DNA from: Takakia lepidozioides
Taxonomy: Eukaryota > Streptophyta > Takakiopsida > Takakiales > Takakiaceae
DNA length: 64,000 nucleotides
Direction of reading: 5' to 3'
NCBI GenBank assembly: GCA_030704615.1
Contig: CM060734.1
Span: 18,538,001-18,602,000, forward strand
In this document: positions 11,304 through 21,151 of the stretch, one piece after another
Layout: every line of letters starts with the position of its first letter
How positions within the stretch are numbered: the first letter of the stretch is position 1
Program-made: the position numbers and the translations under genes
The notes under the pieces: model-generated
Database searches by the model: none
What the model was told of the DNA's origin: nothing
Seen by the model: the letters and a program-made list of their open reading frames with translations, nothing else

Positions 11304-11669
11304 TCACCAAGTCGACGGAACTTCGATAGCCCTCAAAACAAGCTCATTACTGACGCGGCACCTCCAGGTAAACTGCAATGCGGTCGTTCTGGTGCCCTTG
11401 GTGGAGCTGATGACCGGCATCCCATTCCAGCTTGGTATACCAAGGTCAACAATTTTCAGGACCCACGGACCGCATTGACCCTCGCCCTCACCTCGCTCAA
11501 AGCGGTAATCGCCCTCCAAATACTCCATTGCGCGCAAAGACTCCAGCTTGATTCGAGAAGCGTCAGTGAAAATAGAGAGCCACACAATGATGTCTCCTGA
11601 TTCTGGTTTGAACATCGCATAATCGTGGCCATGATAAGGGCTCTCAGCAAGATTACGGCGGCACGACAT
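11304..11669 (-). CDS. Unknown-family protein, short paralogue of the divergent pair
   Basis: A 121-codon minus-strand frame. It aligns over most of its length with the plus-strand gene at 12,072-12,809: HDYAMFKPESGDIIVW matches FDYAMYSATSGDIVIW, FERGEGEGQCGPW matches FERGDNLGLRSPW, and QFTWRCRVSNELVLRAIEVP matches QFTWRSPMTHELVFRAVEVP. About 60 residues present in the partner between these last two blocks are missing here. An AATAAA on the minus strand lies at about 11,229-11,234. No family is recognised. The beta-rich, aromatic pattern could be a carbohydrate- or capsid-like beta-sandwich, but that is a guess. Conservation of frame between two diverged copies argues that both are, or were, real genes. 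Confidence 0.55.
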   Translation of the reverse strand: MSCRRNLAESPYHGHDYAMFKPESGDIIVWLSIFTDASRIKLESLRAMEYLEGDYRFERGEGEGQCGPWVLKIVDLGIPSWNGMPVISSTKGTRTTALQFTWRCRVSNELVLRAIEVPSTW

Positions 11670-11946
11670 CCTTGCAAAAGATTAGCGGAGTACGCTCAAT
11701 GACAGCAGCTCCCGGATGGAGGAGGCAGCAGCGCGGTGGCTGGAAGTAGTTCAAGGACATGACAATGTGTTTGCAAACGCTGCAATTCCTCACTAACACT
11801 CCAGGGCACATTTAAATCTCCCCCCTACAGGAACCTGCACGGATGAAGATTGGCTGCTCCATGAATGTAGCCGTTTCAGTTTCCTTCCGTGCCATGCAAA
11901 CTATGGGCAGTAAGTGCTAGGTGGGCCCTATAGCCACTCGAGACGA

Positions 11947-12012
11947 CGAAGTCCATCCCCCCTTCGATGTAAATGCGGCGCCAAATTTCCATCCGGGGGA
12001 TGGACTTCGGTG
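11947..12012. promoter_or_regulatory. Hairpin between divergent genes
   Basis: CGAAGTCCATCCCC (about 11,947-11,960) pairs with GGGGATGGACTTCGG-like sequence (about 11,996-12,011). The roughly 35-bp loop contains AAATGCGGCGCCAAATTT, a relative of the palindrome array. It sits in the 400-bp space between the two divergent start codons, where a shared promoter would lie. Confidence 0.5.
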
Positions 12013-12071
12013 GCAGATTACAAACTATTCCCTGTGGATGAGAAAGAGGTATCGATTCATCCACCGCGGGC

Positions 12072-12809
12072 GTGATGAACACGTTATACGATGATTGGTG
12101 GGTACGTGGGACCCAAATGCTCCATTATTGGAGCCCGCACTGCTCTTCCGCTTCTCATCATTTCGAAAAATCAAAGGGCTTCGTTGCTGTCTGCAAGATC
12201 ATTGTCATCGGCATCAAAGACGTCCTCAGGACCTCCTTTGCAAGGATGCCGTGCTTCCGGAACCGGGACGATTGCCCTTATGGAGGCTTCGATTATGCAA
12301 TGTACTCGGCCACATCGGGAGACATCGTTATCTGGCACACAGTTTACACAGAAGATACTGGGGCGAATGTGGAAACATTGTCCGCTTTTGAGTATATCCC
12401 AGGCCACTATGCCTTCGAGCGGGGTGACAATCTTGGTCTGAGGAGTCCGTGGCTCCGGCGCATCCTTGATTCCGATTTTCCCAACTACGACGGGCACCCA
12501 TGCAGAAGAATGCGCACTGCTATACTGTTGCGGTGGAACTGCAGCCAGTGGACGTGGGTGGACTCCATCGGAGAGACGTATACTCCTGAAGGAGTGCGCT
12601 CCTCTTCTCCATTGTATGGGGACATTTGCATTGGTGTGGACGACGAAAACGTGAAGCTTTCCATATTCGATGGTGGTATGATTGAAGGGCACGACATTGT
12701 GGTGAACATCAACAGGGGCGGTACAACGGCTGTAATCCAGTTTACTTGGAGGAGCCCGATGACTCATGAGTTAGTTTTCAGAGCAGTCGAAGTCCCATTG
12801 ACAACGTGA
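12072..12809 (+). CDS. Unknown-family protein, long paralogue of the divergent pair
   Basis: A 245-codon frame. The region shared with the minus-strand partner begins at about residue 60 (MPCFRNRDDCPYGGFDYAMY), so the true start may be the ATG near 12,246 or one between. The protein has two blocks rich in Trp, Tyr and acidic residues and a terminal QFTWR...ELVFRAVEVP signature shared with its partner. No known catalytic motif, signal peptide or membrane segment is obvious. An AATAAA at about 12,892-12,897 follows the stop. It is intact as written, unlike most frames around it. Its context between a palindrome array and decayed transposon genes suggests an accessory gene of a mobile element. 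Confidence 0.55.
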   Translation: MMNTLYDDWWVRGTQMLHYWSPHCSSASHHFEKSKGFVAVCKIIVIGIKDVLRTSFARMPCFRNRDDCPYGGFDYAMYSATSGDIVIWHTVYTEDTGANVETLSAFEYIPGHYAFERGDNLGLRSPWLRRILDSDFPNYDGHPCRRMRTAILLRWNCSQWTWVDSIGETYTPEGVRSSSPLYGDICIGVDDENVKLSIFDGGMIEGHDIVVNINRGGTTAVIQFTWRSPMTHELVFRAVEVPLTT

Positions 12810-12891
12810 CTTGTATTCAGAAGGCACAGGGCTAAAGATTTGTTTGCACCATCAGCACAGTAGACGTGCTGCAAATGCAATTCATGTGGAT

Positions 12892-12899
12892 CAATAAAA
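12892..12899 (+). terminator. Poly(A) signal after the divergent-pair gene
   Basis: AATAAA (in TCAATAAAAATC) lies about 85 bp after the stop codon at 12,809, at a typical plant 3'-UTR distance. Confidence 0.5.
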
Positions 12900-12909
12900 A
12901 TCCCATTGT

Positions 12910-14500
12910 GCCCTTTTTTTTGTTCTATTCTGTATCCATCGTTCCCAGAATGCATCATTCCTCATTTCGTTTGGGATTGGGAGTGGGGGTGGATTTTGCA
13001 AGTGGCTGGTAGGCTGAAATGGGCCCCCATTGTACAGAGCAGTACCACCCTACCATTCGCGAAACATTGCCTTTCAATATGTAATTCTAAAAAACATTGC
13101 CGAACCTCCTTCATCGGGAGGTCCTTCTCCCCCTATGACTGTGACACCCTCAACCCTATTCCCGCGGACACTCATTTCCGGAAAATAGTCCTGCTCATGT
13201 TTTTTTCGACACTTACGACTCTGTTCATGGCTCATGCCGCTCATGGCTCATGGCTCATGAAATAGCAGCCCCCGTTAATCTCTGTGACAATGTAGGCACT
13301 CGATAAGGTATTGCTTGAGGTATGTCTGTTTCAATTGTGTTGAAATGCCTGCTTATCTAGTATTTTGATTGACTTCCATAAACTCGACTTGATTTTTTCT
13401 ATAAACTTGCCATAGAATCTCAACACCACCCAAATTGGTTCTTTGTACTTCACGATCACATATCAGAGCCCACTTTGACAAAGTGAATAAGATTATTATA
13501 CCCCTTGCTTTTTCTTGATAGATGAGCTATTGATGAATAAATTAGAAGAAACCACGACTTCGCTATTGTATGATTTTGTTCATCGTGTTGGATTCGCGAA
13601 CAAAAGGCGCAGCAGAAAAATATATATTTCTCTTATTTGTTTCTTAAATCACTAAAAAAAATAGGCTGCGCCCTGCGGCCTGGTTCATTCTACAAGCTCG
13701 GATCAGTCTCGATTCTAATCGAAGCTTCTTAAAGGCTTAGCCCGTTCTCTGATTGCACTTATAATAATAAAATAAAGCAATGCATTCTTCTCACGCCATC
13801 GTCTTGTCGATGCCTAAAGACAAGGAGCCTTTCTTCGCTGTAAAGTAAACCTGCGACCATATATATATATACATATAGGCGGCATAAATTATATTTGAGA
13901 TATCATGCACGATTGGAGTTGGTGGACAAGATGGACCCTATGTGGAGGAGTTCTAAGGTCAAACGACATTGTTGGGATTACATTAGATTAGCAGCAAGGT
14001 AACACATCAAACTTAAAGGGGGTCGATTTGGCTTTGGAAGATTGCTTCTTCGAAGAGAGCAGAGACACAACAGCAGTTTTGTAGTTGACCTCACTGTAGA
14101 GTTAGACTGTAACATCTAAAAGATCTCATCTTTTTGTCTGGTCTCGGGACCACACCCCCTGCCCTTATCTCGACTCCAAGATTATACACTCTCAGAAGGA
14201 AGGCCCAATGTGCTGATTGGCCAACAAAAATTGGCTGACATGTGTTAACCAACTTTTGAATAGGATTTTCATTGACTTGGTTTGTTTGAACATTTGCAAA
14301 AGTTTCTTCAAGATAAGTGCATGGCAGGGTTTTTTGCGATTGAAATAGGTGGGAGCCTATCTCATTTTCATTAGGTTGTTAGCAACAAGTGTTATATAGG
14401 CAAACAAACTGATCAAATCCTATCTGGGTTGGGACAACTGTCCGCCACTTGGCCACACAATTATGTGCGAAATACTCAGACAATATCGCTTACGAACTAA
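12910..14500. other. Non-coding stretch
   Basis: No supported gene. It contains GGCTCATGGCTCATG repeats at about 13,225-13,260, a short (TA)n run near 13,858-13,872, and otherwise mixed sequence. A motif CCCTATTCCCGCGG at about 13,151 resembles the transposon-end motif ACCTATTCCCGTGG seen at 17.8 kb, but no second end was found. Confidence 0.5.
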
Positions 14501-14574
14501 GAAATGAATGTTAGGTTATTGTTTGAAAGATTCTAGTCAATCTCATTTTCAATTCTTCTGGGAAAATGTGATTA

Positions 14575-14878
14575 CGGAAGAAATGGAAGAGAGAAACGAG
14601 CTGTATGCTTTATGTAGTAGTGCAGAGCTTAAGAGTGATTGCGTTTGTCTTACACCAACAAATGTTTTTGAAAGAACGTTCATTTATCATATACATGCAT
14701 GACCCTGAAAATGCCACACAAGGTTTTTTTATCGGATTTTACTATCTATGTTGAGATCCGATAAATTTTATGCATCTGGAGTTTCCTTGCGTAACAGAAT
14801 GGATAACAGAATGTGAATCGTTTTGGTGTTCTATGTTATTTCAAAATGATACAGGAATTGAAGAGGTGAGGTGAATAT
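14575..14878 (+). repeat. Duplicated segment, copy 1
   Basis: About 300 bp, starting GAAATGGAAGAGAGAAA and ending GAAGAGGTGAGGTGAATAT, recurs at 15,838-16,137 with few differences. The middle 55 bp (about 14,650-14,705) is in the opposite orientation relative to copy 2. Confidence 0.85.
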
Positions 14879-14962
14879 CTTTATCCCGGTTCTCACCATC
14901 GACATACGACCATATCGTTACTCTAGTCCACCAGCAGAGAACCCTGGCAATTTTGATCTTAA

Positions 14963-15607
14963 CCCTTAAACGCTCAACAAACCCGAAAACGGGTCGCAGG
15001 GCCCACTTAAACCTAAATTCCGTTTTCAGATCTACATCAAATCGTATGAAATTAGTGCCATCAAGTGGCCCCTGTCGTGCACTACTAGGATTGGGCACTT
15101 GATTGCCCTAATTTCGAGTTAAAGCAAAGTTGTCTCATCACGCAATCAAGGGGGTCAGGAATTGATGAAGGTGATTATGTCTTTTCCATGTGAAGCTTTC
15201 TTCCCACCTGTGTGAGAGAGAGTTATAATTAAAGGATCTCACCAGGTTTGACCAAGTGGCAGCACTAGATGCGTTGGCCAAATTGGATAGTGTTTGGCTT
15301 GTTTGATGAAGGATCCCAAGAGGATGAAGCCTGCCAAATCTGGTCTCAAATGGAGTTGATCCCGTCACTCAAATCTTTAAAAAATTACTCCCATGGGCCC
15401 CAATAATGGGTCCCACATTCAACGGTGCCGTTTTCTGGATCTGGGGCTGATTGCCCTGGAAATTGGCAAGTGGGTGCAAGAGGAAGATACGCACATAACA
15501 TACGGTCAATTTAATAAAATATCAAATTTATAAAAGTTACACCATTTTTTCACTGCGGGGGTCTTTTTTTTTGAAAAAGTCCAACTAGGGCTCTGAGCGT
15601 TTAGGGG
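14963..15607. mobile_element. TTAA-flanked 645-bp non-autonomous transposon (piggyBac-like ends)
   Basis: Both outer flanks read TTAA (14,959-14,962 and 15,608-15,611). The ends are CCCTTAAACGCTCA on the left and TGAGCGTTTAGGGG on the right, inverted repeats matching at 13 of 14 positions and starting with CCC. A TTAA target duplication with CCC ends is the hallmark of piggyBac transposons. No protein is encoded, so this would be a MITE. The family assignment is an inference from the ends alone. Confidence 0.6.
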
Positions 15608-15837
15608 TTAATGTCGAACATACATTGTTGATGATGTTGTCAACCAGCATGATTATATTCCATTAACTTTTGGACCTTTGCAGCCCGATGTATCTATTCT
15701 GTAATTCTTATTTTTTGATACTTATGTTTGCTTGCTGCACTTCAGTCAGTCGACACAATATATCTTCGCACCGGATTTTTATGAAATTGAAGAGAATAAG
15801 AGCCTACAATGATCCCATAGGTTTGACCAATAATTTT

Positions 15838-16137
15838 GAAAAGAAATGGAAGAGAGAAAGGAGCTGTATGCTTTATGTAGTAGTGTAGAGCTTAAGAGTG
15901 ATTGTTGTCTGGCATTTTCTAGGTCATGCATGTATATGATAAATGAACGCTCTTTCAAAAACATTTGGTGTGTAAGACAAGGTTTTTTTATTGGATTTTA
16001 CTATCTATGTTGAGATCCGATAAATTTTATGCATATGGAGTTTCTTTGCGTAACAGAATGGATAACAGAATGTGAATCGATTTGGTGTTTTATGTTATTT
16101 CAGAAAGGATACACGAATTGAAGAGGTGAGGTGAATA
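15838..16137 (+). repeat. Duplicated segment, copy 2 with inverted core
   Basis: The outer parts match 14,575-14,878 directly. The core at about 15,922-15,978 (GGTCATGCATGTATATGATA onward) is the reverse complement of the corresponding part of copy 1. Confidence 0.85.
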
Positions 16138-16975
16138 TTGAAAAAATTATGAGATTTTGTCCAATCTAAGTGATATTGACGGCAATAGATGGTTATGTCC
16201 AGGGTCTCCCAATGCAAAATCAGGAAAAGTAGCTCTGATCCCCATACCCAATCTTGGAAAAACATAGATTAAATTTAAAAATCTATGCAAAAAGACTGCC
16301 CGCACTCAATGGTAGAGATTCTACATATCTTCTTGGATTGGGTTGTATTTTCAACTATAAGTGTAGAGACGGCTTACAAAACAAGAGGCTGAGATGAAAA
16401 ATTAGGGAAACAAGATTATGGAGGGAGAGAGCACGGGGCTCCGCGTTTCCCGTTGAGAGGGTGCGGGACTTAGCCGCGTGCTCAGTCTCCCCTCCACTAC
16501 GATGGATGCCAAGCCCATCCGGACTTCTTCTTCATTACCTCTCCCCGTCTTTCCTCCCTCTTAGCTCTTCCCTTAGCGACTCTATCTACCCCCTTTCATC
16601 TCACGTCGCTATCGAGGCGTGCTTCATCGGCTTCGGGATCCTCCTCATATCGAGCTTCCCCCGCTCTTTTTTGGAACACCGGATGGCATGGCCCTCTCCT
16701 ATACCCTGCATGGTTACTCTTTGCGGCAGTATTGATTTCACGCCGTCTTTGGCTTCATGATTGCCAGGCGCTCTCTACACTTTGGTCCCCTCACTTCTGC
16801 TGCATTGCATGGCTAGCGGCGTCGCTCAAACCTCATCCCTCCTCCCCTCACCTGGTTTTTCTCACTTATTCTTTTGCTCTGGTTCCATCCCTGCTCTCCT
16901 TGTGTTGAGCCCTCGCTGCCCTTGCTGCTTCCTGCTTTTCTCTCTGCTATCTCCCGCTTTCTCGCTACGCTCAAG

Positions 16976-17672
16976 ATGGCATCTTTTGTGTCGGCGGCCC
17001 CGGCCATTCCCCCCTACAAGAATAACAACATGAGGAACCACCGCGACCGCGATCGTTGTGATCACAGAGAATACAGGGTGAGAGACAGCCACCAGGAATA
17101 TCGCCCTAGACAGCGCGCAACCTACAAAAGAGGTAACTCGACGGATACTGGAGTCCTCGGTGCGGGCCCGTCTCAGGCCCTTTCTTCAGATCCCATCTTG
17201 GTCTGGAGCGAAGAAACGGTCAGGAGGATGAATCCCAGGAGGTTCTCAATCTGGATATGAACATTGTAAAGGATCACTCGCAACACCTATCGGAGCAAGG
17301 AGTCTGGTTTACTTCCCCGGAAGGGTTAGAGATCGTTTTTGGGCCCGTGGGTGGGCTTTTGAGCACTTTGGGTCGGACGGTGGGCTCACATCCCACTTCT
17401 GCATCCCCCTCGGTAGAGGCTTCTTTTCAATCGTCTTCTCTTTGGCCCTGTTCACCGAGAAGGCCCTTCAGTTCAATGTTAAGCGCTCCAAACACAGGGT
17501 TCATCTCTTCCCATGGTAATCCGAATGGGGGCATAAAGGTGGTAAAATGTTTAAACCCAGAGTTTTGGCCCTCCCCTACCTCCCCGGGAACTATCTCCGT
17601 TCCCTGCCTGAGATAGGGGCCTTCTTCGGAGCCTACATAGGATCCATGAATGTGGTGGATCATATCGAGTTG
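16976..17672 (+). pseudogene. LINE 5' coding region (ORF1-like), truncated
   Basis: The first good start is the ATG at about 16,976, giving a basic, Arg/His-rich peptide (RDRDRCDHREYRVRD) typical of nucleic-acid-binding ORF1 N-termini. It reaches a stop at about 17,260. Open segments continue in other frames to 17,672, where the TIR element is inserted. No clear RRM or zinc knuckle is visible, so the assignment rests on position in front of the endonuclease and RT. Confidence 0.45.
17664..17672 (+). repeat. Target-site duplication, left
   Basis: ATCGAGTTG, repeated at 21,143-21,151. One further G matches on both sides, so the duplication could be read as 10 bp. Confidence 0.85.
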
Positions 17673-17820
17673 GGGGGATGCTAGTCCGTGAGTGCCTCAC
17701 GTGAGCGGGAAGATGCGTGAGCAAGAAGATGCCGATCCGTGAGCGGAAAGATGCTCACGCCAGAGGTTGTTGGGGCCCACATCCGCGGACGGTGATAAGC
17801 AGGGGACCTATTCCCGTGGG
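17673..17820. repeat. Left TIR and subterminal repeats of the SWIM element
   Basis: Starts GGGGGATGCTAGTCCGTGAG and holds several CCGTGAGCGG/GATGCGTGAGC/GCTCACGCC words. It ends with GGGGACCTATTCCCGTGGG (17,802-17,820), the reverse complement of the motif at the other end. Confidence 0.75.
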
Positions 17821-17849
17821 AACGAGCGAAAATGTAATGCGTACCTGGA

Positions 17850-18075
17850 TGTGCAGTTGGATGAACGATGGATGAATGGTGGATGGATGAAAAATATTGG
17901 ATGGATGGTGGATGGATGAGAAATTTTTAATGGATGGTGGATGGATATTGGTTGGATGTTACATGCATGATGGCTGAGTGTGGGGCGAATGATGGATGAT
18001 ATATGCTGGAACACTGGATGAATGACGGAGTGACAAATTTGGAATGGTAGAATTTCGGACAGTTGATGGATGGAC
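17850..18075 (+). repeat. GGATGGATG-type minisatellite, left arm
   Basis: Variants of TGGATGGATG(A/G) and GGATGAATG occupy about 200 bp. The inverted counterpart is at 20,815-20,905, so the two arrays lie symmetrically inside the transposon. Confidence 0.8.
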
Positions 18076-18310
18076 TTATGTTTTGGATGCATGAACAATA
18101 TACGTACGTATGTGTAAAGACTGGAAGTATTGTGGACCCACAGAGATTGTATGAATGGACTTGCAAGTGAAGAGGAAAATTTTTATGTCCAGAAAATGTC
18201 TTATGTAGACTATGTTTTGAAGGGAGGCACGCAGTTGAAGGAAGAGAAGCAATCTCCTCACAGTGGATTCCCTAGATATTCTCAAACAGATGGAACCAAT
18301 CGGAAAATGT

Positions 18311-19003
18311 CTATGCACTGGAACTTGTGGTAGCACCGGACTCCGACGCACTAATGTCCATAAAGATCCTAGCCCTACTGTCCACATTTTCTACACGATT
18401 GAAGCAATCTAGAGGGGGAGAGTTGCAGAGAGTAAACTCCATAGCGGCAGCCTCCGCATAGCATGGCAACTGTAGGGGGGCATCTGGGCTCGGAAAAAAT
18501 TCCGGGTTAGCAAAGAAAGGGATGCTTCTCCTTGTTTCTGGTGTCCTGCAAAGATTCCCAAAGTTGCAAGCCCAGTAAGCAGAAAGACAGGACCGCGGTT
18601 GTGACAAAAACAAAGGTAAGAAAAAATGAAAAATCCGACATGTCATCCAAAACAAACCGGACTTACATACACTCAAAGTCGGAGTCCACGTCGAGGTCTT
18701 CATCTAGAAGTTCCCGTTCGTCGAAAACTGTTTCCTTGTGTGGGGCCGATGCCGAGCCGGAGGTGAGTTGTTTAATCTCGCATGAAAACAGCTCCGCATC
18801 CCCCTCCATGCCGAAGAAGTGTCTACCGGCGCTCTTATAGGCATGGAATGTTGCACCTGCAAATGCACAGAATGAATGGTTAAAAAACCAACCATCATTA
18901 AAAAATTCAAGATCATAGATACGGCAGAGCAGGAGACTTGGCAGGGCAAACCTGTTCCCAAAGACAAGTCCACCACCCGCCCCCCATGCCGGCTGCACTT
19001 TTG
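18311..19003 (-). pseudogene. Methyltransferase-like gene fragment inside the SWIM element
   Basis: Three minus-strand exons splice cleanly: about 19,003-18,952 (donor GGAACAG|GT), 18,856-18,667 (acceptor TTTGCAG, donor GTATGTAAGT used at GTAAGT) and 18,545-18,311 (acceptor TTTGCAG, stop TAG). The first exon ends in GRVVDLSLGTG and the second opens ATFHAYKSAGRHFFGMEGD. This is the same motif-I/motif-II pair, with the intron at the same place inside GTG, as in the gene at 9.3-9.5 kb. The shared layout continues with an acidic tract (ELLDEDLDVDSDFE), an intron and a C-terminal tail. Only the C-terminal part survives. The 5' exons, including any DPPY motif, are missing, and the fragment abuts the start of the SWIM gene on the other strand. 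Confidence 0.6.
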
Positions 19004-19027
19004 AAGTACAATAATAAATGGAAAGAA

Positions 19028-20430
19028 TATTGTGTGCAAAATATGTCTCTGGAGGACATAGCGGATATGTCGTCTTGTAATCTATCCAAGACTGTGCATA
19101 GTGTGTGGAATGCGCAATCCGGCAAGAACGGACGGGACCTGTACGTTGCCACTTCGGATGACATGGTCCGAGCGCTTTCGCAACAAACACGGTATCGGGA
19201 TTTCCTTCGTGGACGCGGTTCTGGTAAGGGGCCAGACAGGGCGGAGTTGCAGTTGAGGGCTGCAAACAGATGCAAGAATCCTGTTAGAATGGCAAAGGTT
19301 GTAAACGAATGCACAGTGGGAACACCTTTGCAATCCACACATCCTCATCTGGAAGGTGAGGAGAGATTCGGTTCATGCAAGCGCAAACTGGACACCCCTC
19401 CGGGATCGGACGGTGATTCACATCGACATGATAGGGATAACTTTTCGGTGCCACGTGTGCTCGTGCCACCCACTTTCGTGCACGCAACATCCTTTGTGGG
19501 TGAATTTTCCTCGACAGAGTTCACGGAGTCGACAACTACAACTACACGGGAGGAAGGGGCGAACCTGCTGCCCATCCAGAAGTCTGATTGTGCAGACACG
19601 CTGTGGCACATAGAACGAACTCCACAAGGCTCAAAGGTGAAATGTTCCGCTATCAGGGCAACGTCCTTTGTGAAGTGCACATCTATGATTTGTAGAGCCC
19701 CAGCAGGGACTCCAGCCCCAACTTTCACAGGGTGTTCAAGCATTATAGTGCGCGGGAGGCCAGACCTCACAAGTTTTAGTTTTGTCCTGATGACATGAAA
19801 CGTTGCGTGATGGGAACTGTCCGTGATTCGGTGATAAGCAAACCTCAAATCCCAAATGTTTGGCCAGTTAAGATGGGAACTACACTATCTACACAAGAAA
19901 TTGACATGATGGAGGATGCAGGATTTCCGCTGCCAAGAGGACCTACTGTCATGACGGTTAATTCTTCGCATGATTTCCCTTCCCCATTTCCTGCGCGCCC
20001 TCCACTTGGAAACGACTAGCCTACGAAAAAAAACGGAAAGGTGGTCCGGCGGGTTGAGGCAGGTGCAGAGCACGAGTGCAAGATTGAATCAGCGAAAACC
20101 CTTCAGTGTCGGATCACCCACGTTGTCGATGTTCCCCCACCAGGCTACGGACGGGTGTATAGTATGGTGACGATGGGATCTGTTCTTCACAACAGGGCAT
20201 ACGAGGTAACAGTTTCCAATTTCCCAGATTGCACTTGTCCAGACTTCAAAAACACAATCTCCAGTTCTCTAGGAAAGAGAGGTAAATTTGTGCCATGCAA
20301 ACATTTGTACAACATGTACATTCAGAGGATGTTTTGTGATCCAAAAATAGACACATACATTCACCAATGTACGATAGGGCCTGCTGATGTTATGACACTA
20401 CTGGAGCGAGATAGTACTGCACGAGTTTGA
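19028..20430 (+). pseudogene. SWIM zinc-finger transposase-like gene, copy B
   Basis: Collinear with copy A at 5.3-6.7 kb: LEDIADMSSCNLSKTVHSVW, RYRDFLRG, LEGEERFGSCKRKLDTPPGS, LWHIERTPQGSKVKCSAIRA and VWPVKMGTTLS. The SWIM finger here is intact: CTCPDF, 19 residues, then CKHLYNMY (CxCx(n)CxH). The gene is still broken: the frame shifts just before 19,790 (FCPDDMKRCVMG is restored in the neighbouring frame), and at about 20,017-20,019 a TAG stands where copy A has the Trp codon of WPTK. The 5' end is lost near 19,020, where similarity to copy A stops exactly at the copy-A exon boundary. It runs divergently from the methyltransferase-like fragment. Confidence 0.65.
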
Positions 20431-20814
20431 GATGTTCTCGAGCATGACCTTGCAAAGCCTGGGATGGTTTTCTGTGACGTCCGGTGACAGATGACAAAGT
20501 CGCGCCTTTGTATGGAAAAAGCTTCAAGCTGTTTGATGGCAGCACTTTCCTAACTCAGAAGCCATCTCCTACCCCACGTCATGATCAAATGAATGACAAT
20601 GCTTTGTACACTTTCTACACTTTGTACACTTTCCAATTTTGACCGTGCTTTCAGAATATACCCCAGTCTTACATGGACCTTCACTACTGGCATTGTTTAT
20701 ACGACATGTATACTGTTTCGAACAAAAGGTACGTGAACATCGAACATCGTTCGAGTTCGTTCAACCCAGATGTCATTGGTCTTATCCATTGTATATTCAT
20801 CCGTATTTTGACGT

Positions 20815-20905
20815 CCCTCATTCATCCTACATTCATCCCATATCCATCCAATATTCATCCAATATTCATCCAACATTCATCCATTCCACAAACCCATTCA
20901 TCCGT
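20815..20905 (-). repeat. CATCCATTCATCC minisatellite, right arm
   Basis: ATTCATCC and ATCCATCC units (for example CCAATATTCATCCAATATTC) form the reverse complement of the array at 17,850-18,075. Confidence 0.8.
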
Positions 20906-20982
20906 ACGGATTTCGTCTCGCACTACTCTCAAATTTCCATTCATGTCTTGCGTATGTTGCCCCCCTAAACCATAAACGTCAT

Positions 20983-21142
20983 CCCCACAGCAATAGGTTA
21001 TGCTTTTCCCATGGCTATAGGCTCCGCTTTCATTCTATGCTCACGCTTAAGAAATGTGCTCACACTTAGGTGCTCACGCTTAACGAAGTCTGCTCACGCT
21101 TAGTCCGCTAAGCGTGAGCGCGCTCACGCGTTAGCTTCCCTC
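20983..21142. repeat. Right TIR and subterminal repeats of the SWIM element
   Basis: Starts CCCCACAGCAATAGGTTATG (20,983). It continues with GCTCACGCTTAAG, GCTCACACTTAGG, GCTCACGCTTAACG and GCTCACGCTTAG, and ends CTCACGCGTTAGCTTCCCTC. The GCTCACRCTTA unit is repeated four times. Confidence 0.75.
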
Positions 21143-21151
21143 ATCGAGTTG
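21143..21151 (+). repeat. Target-site duplication, right
   Basis: ATCGAGTTG, the second copy. The LINE reading frame resumes here in phase. Confidence 0.85.

Larger units (their letters stand above)
17673..21142. mobile_element. 3.47-kb TIR transposon carrying SWIM and methyltransferase-like genes
   Basis: Flanked by the 9-bp direct repeat ATCGAGTTG (17,664-17,672 and 21,143-21,151). The left end GGGGGATGCTAGTCCGTGAG is an inverted match to the right end, which reads GAGGGAAGCTAACGCGTGAG on the reverse strand. Inside each end come GCTCACG-type subterminal repeats, then the motif CCCACRGSAATAGGT, then GGATGGATG-type arrays in inverted orientation. The interior has a minus-strand methyltransferase-like fragment and a plus-strand SWIM gene. 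A 9-bp duplication and a SWIM-finger protein fit Mutator-like elements. KDZ elements, which also carry SWIM fingers, are an alternative. The insertion is younger than the LINE it splits. Confidence 0.8.

Noticed and set aside
12171-12767. 198-codon minus-strand frame
   Set aside because: Antisense of the plus-strand gene whose protein matches the divergent paralogue. The antisense has no such support.
13149-13260. Right end of a second SWIM-family element
   Set aside because: The CCCTATTCCCGCGG motif and GCTCATGG repeats look similar, but the orientation is wrong and no TIR or duplication was found.
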